From contig OX344757.2 of the NCBI GenBank assembly GCA_947034885.2, positions 2,728,001 to 2,792,000 of the forward strand: DNA of 64,000 bases, written 5' to 3'. The translations under genes were made by a program, and so were the position numbers. How positions within the stretch are numbered: the first letter of the stretch is position 1; every line of letters starts with the position of its first letter. This document shows positions 37,770-47,176 of the stretch, piece after piece. The notes under the pieces are model-generated. The model saw nothing but the letters and a program-made list of their open reading frames with translations, was not told the DNA's origin and did not search any database. Origin of the DNA: Thuidium tamariscinum. Its lineage: Eukaryota; Streptophyta; Bryopsida; Hypnales; Thuidiaceae.

Positions 37770-39270
37770 TAGGTATGGTCTCCAAGGCCTACAAGGAAAA
37801 AATTGGTGAACAAATTGTAAAACTCAAGCAAGAAGTGGAATTGCAGAGACTCAAATCAGGACAAGCACAAAGATTTGAGGATGAAAAGTTGTTGTCTGAG
37901 TTGCAATGAGCGCTCTCAAAGAAGGCTAGAACGTTGAACTTGAAGGTTAAGATTGCAAATCTCACAGCAGAAAAGGTGTGGTAGCGTTCATTTAATATGT
38001 TTCTGAATTTTTTATTCTTTTTCACCTTAGGCTCATCTTTCAATTGTGTTCTGTTCTCTCAAACACCCATCTTTTGTGTTATACACCACTGTAGCACATA
38101 CTAACTCCTGTGAGGTTGCTTGGGGTTGCAATGTGCTATAGACCATCGTGATTTTGTATATTTGCTCACAGGTTGATCAATCTTGTATACAGGTTGAAAG
38201 TATGGAATCTATTAAGTTGGAAATGGAAGATGCAAAAGTCACGTGGGATCGAGAGGTGCAGAATTAGAAAGAAATCATAGAAGCAACTAGTATTGAGCAA
38301 CTTGCTCTTGTTGAGGAGTGCAAGGCTCTTAGGTCTACTCTGGTTTCTTCTGAAGAAGAAAGAAAAGTGCTCAAGGTGCAAAATTTTCAAGCTCAGACTG
38401 AACTAAAGGAATTTGATGTGGAGGTTCAAAGACAGCACCAAGAGATCGAAGTTGCAGAGAGGGAACTCGAAGTATTAAAAATGAGAGTATAAGAGCTACA
38501 AAGGTGATTGTTGATCTTTGAGAAGCATTTTCTCAGAAAAATGATGAGATTGTGTCTCTGCAAACCTAAATCGAGGCATTCATTGCGAAAACTTCTTTTC
38601 TGGAGGATAATTTAGATAAAAAAGTCTAAGAGCTTGAATTGGTGTAGCAGCAGGAGGACAAGCTGACCTTGGAGTTAATGGATGCCCAACATCGCCTTAC
38701 AAATCTCGAAGCTCTTCTTGTAGAGAAGGATGAGAGGATAAAAGTTTTAAGCAACGGTATCAACTGTAAAGTTGTTGAGATGGAACAACTAGTTCAGCTT
38801 ACAAGTGCCAAGAAAGCTTTTTTGGTTGAAAAGAAAGATGTCACCATTGTTGATCTCCAGAGAGTCGAAGAAGAGCACAATAAGCTGCTAAAGATAGTTT
38901 GAGAGCTTAAGGAGGAGAGTATGCAACTAAAGATGCTTCTAAGTGATGAAGAGTCCCAATCGAGAGATGCTAAGATGAATACGACCTCATTTAGTACTCA
39001 CATCAATGAGTTTCAAGAATTATTAGAAAAGAAGAATGCTGGAATAGAGCAATTAGAGTAGGAAAAGAATGGTTTGGCTATTGGTGAGGTTTCTTGTAGA
39101 GAAGAGCTTGATAGCAAAACTCAAGCTCATCAAGCTTTGCTATCAAAGAAGATTGTAGAATTGGAGCAAGTGCAGCTGGAGAATAGTAGTTTGGTTCAAA
39201 GAGTGGCTGTTGTTAAGCATTCATCATTTTTTTCATTTTGCTCTTGTAAACTAGGAGGATACTTTTGAAG
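37770..39270 (+). pseudogene. Coiled-coil protein pseudogene with nine stops
   Basis: Three or more exon-like blocks (37770-37978, about 38172-38511, about 38510-39210) encode a continuous heptad-rich, Glu/Lys/Leu/Gln-rich coiled coil: KLKQEVELQRLK, LALVEECKALRSTLVSSEEE, HRLTNLEALLVEKDERIKVL, KKIVELEQVQLENSSLVQRV. Stops: 37907, 38265, 38490, 38519, 38567, 38627, 38645, 38900, 39059. The last six share one frame, and 38265 and 38490 share another. Each stop is one C-to-T change from CAA, CAG or CGA, and the surrounding heptads stay in register, so the frame once coded. I cannot name the parent; it resembles long myosin-tail-like or SMC-like coiled coils only in a generic way. Starts 80 bp outside the CACTA right end. 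Confidence 0.6.
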
Positions 39271-39739
39271 ATGGAATTTGAGAATTCAAGTGTGATTTAT
39301 TGAGTGTGGAAAGGAATTGAGGAATTGCCTCCCCATCTTCTCTAAAGTTTAGTTATTTTTTTGACTTTGGAAATGATGAGGAAATATTCAAAAATGCTCA
39401 ATTTTTGGCGATCCCAAGTGTGGAGCAAACTCTCAATCTTGACATTGCCTTCCAAGATAATGGTCCAAATGTGGAGTGATTTACTAATCCCCCCAAGAAG
39501 AGGTATGAGAAAAAAGTAAGAGCAGGAGTCACATGGTTGTTAATTTTTCTCTCCAAGACCTTATATATAACAACAACATTTTGAATACTAAAATAACTCC
39601 CCAGTAGGCAATAGAGAGAGCTCTAAAGGTGGAGATGGAGGGTTTTTTTGAAAAATCCCTCTAATAACCTGAGGCTCTACTATGTTCCTTAATTTGGATG
39701 GTTTTTATTTTTTTGTATTAGCATTCATATGTGGCATCT

Positions 39740-39912
39740 TCTTGAAACAACCCATGTTTGTAGGTCAACATTAATGTCAACCATAATATCTTGATGTCTA
39801 CGATAATATTTTGATATTATAGTAAAAGTTATTATTGACATAAAAATACAAGTTGTTACATTGGGTGTCACCTAAAATTTGCTATCTAAAACACAAATTT
39901 TTATAGTGATTC
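39740..39912. mobile_element. Degraded copy of the foldback MITE
   Basis: Contains CATGTTTGTAGGTCAACATT on the left and TGTTACATTGGGTGTCACC on the right, ending in TTTTTATAGTG (about 39911). It is a shorter, more diverged relative of the element at 39965-40160, which begins about 50 bp downstream. The left end is approximate. Confidence 0.4.
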
Positions 39913-39964
39913 TAATTATGTATAGAAATATGTCAATATGATCATATGAGGAAGACCTTTTATA

Positions 39965-40160
39965 CACTATAAGAAACTCATGTTTTAGATGACGGATTTT
40001 AGGTGACATCCAATGTAACAACTCATGTTTTTATGTCAACAATGATGTCCGCCATAACATCTAGATGTTACGGCGGACATCATTGTTAACATAAAAACAT
40101 GAGTTGTTACATTGGATGTTACCTAAAATCCGTCACTTAAAACATGAGTTTCTTATAGTG
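39965..40160. mobile_element. Foldback MITE with CACTA-type ends, TSD ATA
   Basis: 196 bp made of two inverted arms of about 96 bp with only about five mismatches around the centre CTAG (near 40062). The ends are CACTATAAGAAACTCATG and its reverse complement, matching the first 13 bases of the large CACTA element. The flanks are ATA (39962-39964) and ATA (40161-40163), a 3-bp target duplication. Non-coding; mobilised in trans by a CACTA transposase is the natural inference. RNA from it would form a long hairpin. Confidence 0.85.
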
Positions 40161-40309
40161 ATAATAGGCACTAGTGATTCTTGCTATAAGTTATATGGCG
40201 TATTACATTCTTATTTTTTTCTAAATGAGCACAATGTTAAATTAATTTTTTTCTATGTTAGTCTTGAAATGCAAAAAAAAATTCTATTTTTTTCTTAAAA
40301 GTCAATGAC

Positions 40310-41254
40310 ATGGCACACTCTCAATCACGTCAGTTGTTTGCGTTGCCATGTTCCTATGGTAGTTTCTTCATTCCTGCAATTTGGCAACTTGTAGTCTTCT
40401 TTTGCCCTCAAATCCCTTCTGAGGACGCGAAAACCTTTCAAGAGGTTAGAGATGGTAAGGGTATGGTGGTTGTGGAGCTCGCTCTCAACCATTCAGACCA
40501 TGGCTTTGTGGATCAGTTGGCTATGGCTAACGCCACGGTGCTCAGTACTGAGGCGAACTTTAGGCTGGAGAGGGCGGAGATGGAAGCGAAGATGGAGGCA
40601 AAGATGGAGGCAAAGATGGAGAACATGAAGAACATCTTCAACCTGAAGATGACCAATGTGATGGACGAGCAGGCCTCGATGCGGGCGAGGGAGTTGGCCA
40701 GAGACCAAGAGCATGCCTTAGAGCTCCATGCCAGAGACATGAGGGAGCAGGCTAGAGACCAAGAGCATGCTTTAGAGCTCCTTGCAAGAGACATGCAGGT
40801 GCAGGAGGTGGAGATACAAGTGCAGGAACTGAAGGTAAAGGTGCAGGAGTTGGAGTTGGAGGTGGAGGAGCAGGGGAAATTCATTCATTTTTTGAAGAGG
40901 GAAACCCTTCTCTCCAACAAAGTGAAGTTGAGGGTTGCCTTGACTTTGGCAAGGGGGGCAGTGGAGCATGCGGTTGGAAGAACTAAACCTTCTTCAGAGA
41001 CTTGGTCTGCGTTCATAACCAATTTCTCACCAGCAGACTGGATCATGACGGGAGTCTCGAGGTAGTTGGTGATGAATCTGCTCGCCGATGGGGCGTATGA
41101 CTTCAACGACGCGATACATACTATTGCAGCGACTGACGTGGTGGAGAGCATCGCTGCCATGCCTAGTGGATCGTTGCGTTCGGCATGGGAAAACATCTTT
41201 TTCTTGGCTTTCAGATTGCATGTTTCAGACTTAATCTTCCCAGAAGAAGCCTAG
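40310..41254 (+). pseudogene. Coiled-coil protein, frame split by one TAG; unknown family
   Basis: A 251-codon frame ends at TAG 41063-41065 and continues in the same frame for 62 codons to TAG 41252-41254. The first part is mostly helical coiled coil with internal repeats: a 4-residue unit EAKM repeated (about 40585-40620); two copies of a 17-residue block with core ARDQEHALEL; and alternating VQELKVKVQELELEVEEQ. The part beyond the first stop (DGAYDFNDAIHTIAATDVVE) has coding character, so the stop looks secondary and could come from CAG. The ATG at 40310 may not be the real start, since the first ~30 codons look like intron or leader. No family recognised. Confidence 0.4.
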
Positions 41255-41299
41255 GAGTGTATGATTGTTGATTTTGTGCAACTGCTGAGGAATGTTTGC

Positions 41300-42100
41300 A
41301 GTTTCAACAGTTTGTGAAATGCACCATTTTTCTATTTTTGGTCTCTGTTTCGGTATTGGGAATCTGGCTAGGGTTGATTTCAGGCTTTGCTTTGCCGAGG
41401 CACAAGGCTTTAATGAGTTCAGACGATGGATAGAGATGCAGGGCAACACAAAGTTGGTCTTTTGTCGTTTAATTTAGGGTCTGTCGGTGTCTATTTTGGT
41501 ACTACTGAAAATAGGATTGGGCGCAATTTGAGCAGTTTATGAAATGCAGCATTTCCCTATTTTTGGTCTCTGAAGTTCTTAGTTACGACCTTGAATTGGT
41601 ATGCGACAATTTTTAGTTTTACCAACAATTGCTACAAGCAAGTTTCGATTTCGTTACTGTAATCAGGTATGTTTGATTTGGATTTCTTGGTTTTATGGTT
41701 TCTTTGAACCGTAATGTTTTCGTTGTCATCAGGGTTATCTGGTTCAAATAGGTGGTGGTGGTCGTGGGAAATGCTTACTTGGAAGGGCTCACGGAATGCA
41801 GTATTTTTGTGTGTTTAATTTCCGACTTTCTGGTTTGTTTAGGCCAATGCTAGTTACACTCTTGAATTCGTGTGCAATTTTGGGGCTACCGAAAATTGTT
41901 ACATTCTAGTTTCTATTTTGTTATTGTCATTTGATCTTGTTTTCTTGTTTTCTTCGTTTTATGATTTCTTGGAAAGTAATGTTCTCGTCATTAGGGTTAC
42001 CTAGTTTAATTTTGATGGGATGCTCACTAGTAAGGGTTTATGAAATGCAGTGCTGCATGTGTTTTCTGTTTGACTTTCAGGTCTCTCTCGATTTTGGTTG
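41300..42100 (+). repeat. Diverged tandem repeats of ~220-260 bp
   Basis: The phrase TTTATGAAATGCAG and close variants occur at about 41315, 41534, 41790 and 42038, each in a similar setting ('tttttggtctctg', 'cttgaattggt'/'cttgaattcgt' and 'caatttttag'/'caattttggg' follow in several). The units are imperfect and unevenly spaced. Non-coding, directly upstream of the fumarase locus. Confidence 0.4.
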
Positions 42101-45100
42101 TGACTTCTCTCGCCATTTATTGCGAAACCATAATTCTGTTGTGCGCCAATCTTGAGTTGTTCTCCAATACGATAGTTTGAATTTTTCTCAAATTAAACCC
42201 TTGTCTCAACTTCTTTTGCGAAGGAAATATATGAGTTGGTATGCGAAGTTTTGGAGAGTTGCAGGTGTTTATTGATTTTTTCAGCTCGCAATGGCGAGCT
42301 TGACCAAGATGGCGTCCACACGGCGCTTGTTGCGGGTCCCCACGTCCTCCACAGCTGCGGTCTCTTTGCAATTCGTCCGCTCATTGACGGGCGGAGTTAG
42401 ATTCCGGAAAGAACGTGACACCTTTGGTCCCATTCAAGTCCCAGAGGATCGGTAAGTTTGTGATTTCAGGGATCCATCGTTCGTATTTTCTAGCTTTTTA
42501 TCTCTCGGGTGAAGATTTTTAGGTTGATCCAATAAGGGTCGTTGAAGGATGGCTCTTTCAGCTGCTGTCCTGTGATGCATTCTACCTTGTTTATCACTCG
42601 ATTGGCAACTCGAGCGGAACGTGTTTTTGCGTCCAGTTTCAGTAAGCCTATAAATGTTCGCAATTAGAAACTTGCTAAAAATCATAATCGTATTCTGATT
42701 CTTCTTCGTAACCTCGAATTTTCATTCTCTTACGACTACTGTAGATTGAACCAACAACTAAAACTCCTCACCTGGATTGGTACAAAATTCGATTTTTATT
42801 TCGTATACCTCGATTTTTTCTATGTTGACTTTTACAATACTTCAAGGTAGAAGAATGAGCATGAAGAGGTTGGATTTTTACATGCCTTCGGTTTGGACTT
42901 AAAAAAATATTTGAGATAACAAGGTTTTAAGGTCATTGTCGAAGATACGCTGCTAGTTTATTTCATTGCTCCTATTATACGACTCGTATGTGGGTACATA
43001 ATTGCTAATGCGGAGCGTTTGTCTAACTTTGAGGTTACCTTGAATTGTGGTGAGCAGATACTGGGGAGCCCAGACATAGATCTGTACAGAATTCTGAGAT
43101 TGGGGGTGAATCAGAGCGGATGACGAAACAACTTGTTGAAGCATTCGGCATCCTCAAGAAGTCTGCTACCATTGTAATGCTCAACTGTCCTGCCTTTGTT
43201 TCTTTAATCCTTCACCTTTCGTAGGAAGAGGTATTTGACACCACTTGTTTTTTGCTTGCATCCCTTCTCAGTGACATATTATTGTGCAATTGGATGTATT
43301 TCTTACTCAACATACTGGAAGTTGCATGACCTGAGGGAAAATCTTCTTGTGTTTTCTTTTCCTCTGAGAACTCTAATATGTCAAGTTTGAATTTGAACAA
43401 TTACAATTAAATAAAGTTGTCTTAATTCTTGTACTATATCATTGTTTTCAGTAATATTAGAACCTCTTGGACACCATCATCAAGAAGATTTTCTCTATGA
43501 TACAAAGGGAAACCTACGTATTGTCAGAGTAAACGTAGAGAGGTCTCAGACTATTCTCTAAATAATGTTGTCTAAAGTTTCTCAAATAGTCAAATCTTGT
43601 TGAACTCTCCTTTTTCTTTTCGCAATCATTTACAAGTGAGGCGCTTAATACCGCTAGAGTTTGATTCGTCTCATACTCACTGTAGATGCATGTTTGTGCT
43701 TGAGGCAGGTGAATATGGAATACGGTTTGGATAAGAAGTTTGGCGACGCTATCGTAAAGGCAGCCGCAGAAGTCGCCCAAGGAAAGCTTACAGACCACTT
43801 TCCACTTGTTGTTTGGCAAACTGGCAGCAGTACTCAAACGAACATGAATGCGAATGAGGTACTTCAACTCGTGCTGAAACTGGCCTGTGTGACTTATAGT
43901 GATTCTCGACATATTATGTATAGGCATCCGAACAAGAGCTAGTGTTTTTCTTGTAGTCATGGTTTGACTTATCATATATTTTGTACAGGTGATTGCAAAT
44001 CGTGCTGGTGAGATTATTGGCATTCCCATCGGGAGCAAGGGTGTTCATCCCAATGACCATGTCAACATGAGTCAGTCTTCAAATGATACCTTTCCTACGG
44101 TTGGTAGATTTATCTTATTTGTCATGTTTATAACGTGGTTGCAGTAAATGTTCAACTTTTGCTTTCTTTCAGGCTGCTAGTTTGGTAGTCAACAAAACTT
44201 GAATGATGGCTTCTGTCATTTCGTCGACATTTGTTTTCTATGTGAAGCGTATTTCCTTCCCTCGTTTTCTGTTTACTTGAATATCTACTTTCCTATAGAG
44301 GAATATTGTCCCAAGAGATTTCGAAAGGTAACATGCGCTTAGTTGCTTATTACTAATTCTAGTTTGGGGGATTTATTAGACTGTGTGTAGGTGATGCATA
44401 TTGCAGCGGCTGTTGAGGCCAACACTAAGCTTATTCCTCATTTGCATGGTTTGCATGAAGCATTGATCCAAAAGGTAATTACCTAAGACTTTCTAGATTA
44501 GAAAATAGTTACTTTTCTGTATTCTCATGCCAGATTATACACTGCACTATGAATTTTAAAGTCTTTCCGGAAAAATAGTGACCTTCGGTACGATTTATGA
44601 CATGCTTTTTGGAGCCCGAATATTTCGACTCTTGTGTATTGTTATTTTTGACAGTTTGCTGACTTCTCGCTTTTCAGCAAAATGAGTTCAAAGACATCGT
44701 AAAGATTGGTCGCACTCACACTCAAGATGCAGTTCTAATCACCCTTAGACAAGTTTTTAGTGCTTATTGCACACAGGTACGATCAACCCTGCGCAATATT
44801 TCCTTCCGTTTTGCTTTCATTGTGGCTTTCAGGATATGTAAGTTCAGTGGCTTAACTTAGATGAAATATGCTGACGTAGGTGCGGTATGGAATTCAAAGG
44901 ATTGAAGATACTCTTCCTCACTGTATCAGGTCCGACACCATCTCGTATTCGGTTGCATTTGAATATGGAATTGTCTTTGAGTAGATATTTCAGGAAGGAT
45001 AGGTCATTGTTTTCGCTTTTACTGAACTTTGATACGTCTCTATTTTCGACTTCTTTTTATTTGGTATTGTTTCGCATCTTTTGGTGCTCTCGTAGAAGAC

Positions 45101-45559
45101 TTTTGGTATTGATCTGGAAACTGAGTTGAGATTGATTGTGCTTCCTTCAGCTGGCGCAAGGAGGGACAGCTGTTGGAATTGGTCTCAATACCAAGAAGGG
45201 GTATGGCATTGTGGGCACTTCATTCCCACCCTTGGAATTAAGCGATCACAACTAGGCTCTTAACAATTCTACTACCTACGGGTGTCTAAGCGTCAATCCA
45301 TTGTGCCTTCCAAGCAATGGATCTTTTTTACTATCCTAACTAAGGTTTGTTTCGTTCCCTTGTCCTACTTCTAATTGCTGCTTACTTCTTATGTGTTTCG
45401 TTCTCTTGTCCCACTTTTATGCTTTGTTCTCGTTTATCCTACTTATACGTATTTGGGTTTGTTTGGCCCGCTTTTCTTATGGTATTTCCTACCTCGTCTC
45501 TACGTCTTTGTACTGTTATCCTATTCTATGTATTTGTCTTGATTTTCATCTACTCTACG

Positions 45560-45900
45560 TAATTGTCTTGGTTTAGTCTACTCTACGTACTTGTGTTGGT
45601 TTTAGTCTACTCTATGTATTTGTGTTCCTTTGCCCTACTCTACATATTCTAATTGAGTACCTCTACTCTACGTATTGGTATCGTTCTACTTCTACTTTAC
45701 GTATTTTAATTGAATACCCCTCTACTCTACGTATTTGTCTTGCTCTACTTCTATTTTACGTATTTTAATTGAGTACCCCTCTATTCTACGTATTTGTCTT
45801 GCTCTACTTCTACTTTACGTATTTTCATTGAGTACCTCTACTCTACGTATTTGTCTTCACTTCATTCTACTCTACTCTACGTATAGGTATTTGTCTTAGT
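45560..45900 (+). repeat. CT-rich tandem repeat inside the LTR-like insertion
   Basis: Units built of TCTACTCTACGTATTTG and TACTTCTATTTTACGTATT, with GAGTACCCCTCTACTC between them, recur with a period of roughly 65-70 bp, at least four times between 45640 and 45860 and more loosely before. The motif TACGTA is repeated throughout. Non-coding. Confidence 0.55.
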
Positions 45901-47168
45901 CTAATCTACGTCTTCTTCTCTATGTTTGTGTATTCCTTCTTCCTCTTTCTATTCTAGTGGTGGTTATCTTACTATTTGTGTTTGCTAATTGTCGGACCTT
46001 AATCCCACTTGGGATGTTAACCTTTTCCTACTAGTTAATTCCTAATTGCATTAACAATCTTAAATCAAAGGAGAGTTGTAGAGGCCCACCTCCGTTCCGT
46101 GGATCCGGTCCTCTTCACTCCACGCCACGTCCATCGTTGCCATGTCTTGGACCCGGCTCTTTTAGTTATCCCTTTCCAGGTGCTTTTTACAATTAAGTCT
46201 TTTTTGCGATAGCCCTAGTTCCACTAATTTCTAGTCTATCCCCTTAACTACCTAGTTTCTATATTTTCCCCTAAGCTATCTAATTTCTATATTTTCTCCT
46301 AAACTACCTAGCTTCTATATTTTCCCCTAAACCCCCTATTTTCTATATTTTTTCCTAACTGCTGCGGCCCTTCCCCCCTTGCTGCGGCCCTTCCCCCCCC
46401 TTGTACCCTGCCCCCCTAATACCCGGCCCCCCAATATCCACGCGGGGCGGCTCTGCGGGGCTGCTCCGACGGGGCTGGCCGGAACTGGGGCTGGCTCTGG
46501 ACTTGGGTTGGACCCTGGTTTTTGACTCCTCATACAATGCTAATTGGTTGAGTGGGCACTAATTGCTCCTAGTTTAGGTGAGGACTTGCTTACTAAGTTG
46601 TTGGAAGCTAAACATTGGGTTAATTTCTAAGGTGTTGGAAACTAAACGTTGTTGCTATTGTGAAGAGACTTGCATTTGACACCCCGCTAAGACTTAGGGG
46701 ATTCAAAGCTTCGCCGTGAGGATGTATTTTTGACACTTGACTAAGACTTCTAATTGCCTAGAGACTTGGGGGGGCCATAGCTCCGCCGTCCCTCATGGGA
46801 CTAGCTTAGCATTACATACAAGAAGAAGGGAGGAGGAGGTAGGCACAAATTGCAAGCATACTCTCTAAGTCACCTCCCAAGTCACCCCTCGATTCCTTAC
46901 TAGTCTCTCCCACAACAACTTTCAATAGTAACACAACACAATGAGTAAACCAAGCTTAGATTGCAATAAGTTTCAACAACTTGGAGGGGTCTCAAGTCCC
47001 CAAGTGCAAACAATACTTACCAAAGGGTGTAAAAACCCCAAAAGACCATCAAAGGCTCCCTTGGCATCAAAAGCCAAAGGAAATCCGGCATAACCCGGGC
47101 CCAATAGTCCTCCTCCCTTAAATGGGTAGGAGTTGAGAGAGAGAGAAAATGAGAGGAGAATGCCGCCC

Positions 47169-47176
47169 CTTTTATA
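47169..47176 (-). promoter_or_regulatory. TATA box in the LTR-like insertion
   Basis: TATAAAAG on the minus strand, followed downstream on that strand by a GA/CT-rich leader-like segment. It is the best core-promoter match in the window and would start leftward transcription, into the fumarase intron on the antisense strand. Confidence 0.4.

Noticed and set aside
23350-39061. Reassigned genetic code (TAA/TAG as Gln, TGA as Arg) to explain the many in-frame stops
   Set aside because: Host genes in the same window (carrier, oxidoreductase, minus-strand gene) use normal stops and have no internal ones; decay of silenced DNA explains the pattern.
44100-44390. Extra fumarase exon between exons 4 and 5 (AG-GCTGCTAGTTTGG...)
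   Set aside because: Exons 4 and 5 join in frame exactly as in other fumarases (NDTFPT then VMHIAAA), leaving no residues for another exon.
46336-46537. Pro/Ser/Arg/Gly-rich minus-strand frames in the LTR-like insertion
   Set aside because: Products of the GC-rich C-tract region; overlapping frames look equally 'coding', with no motif.
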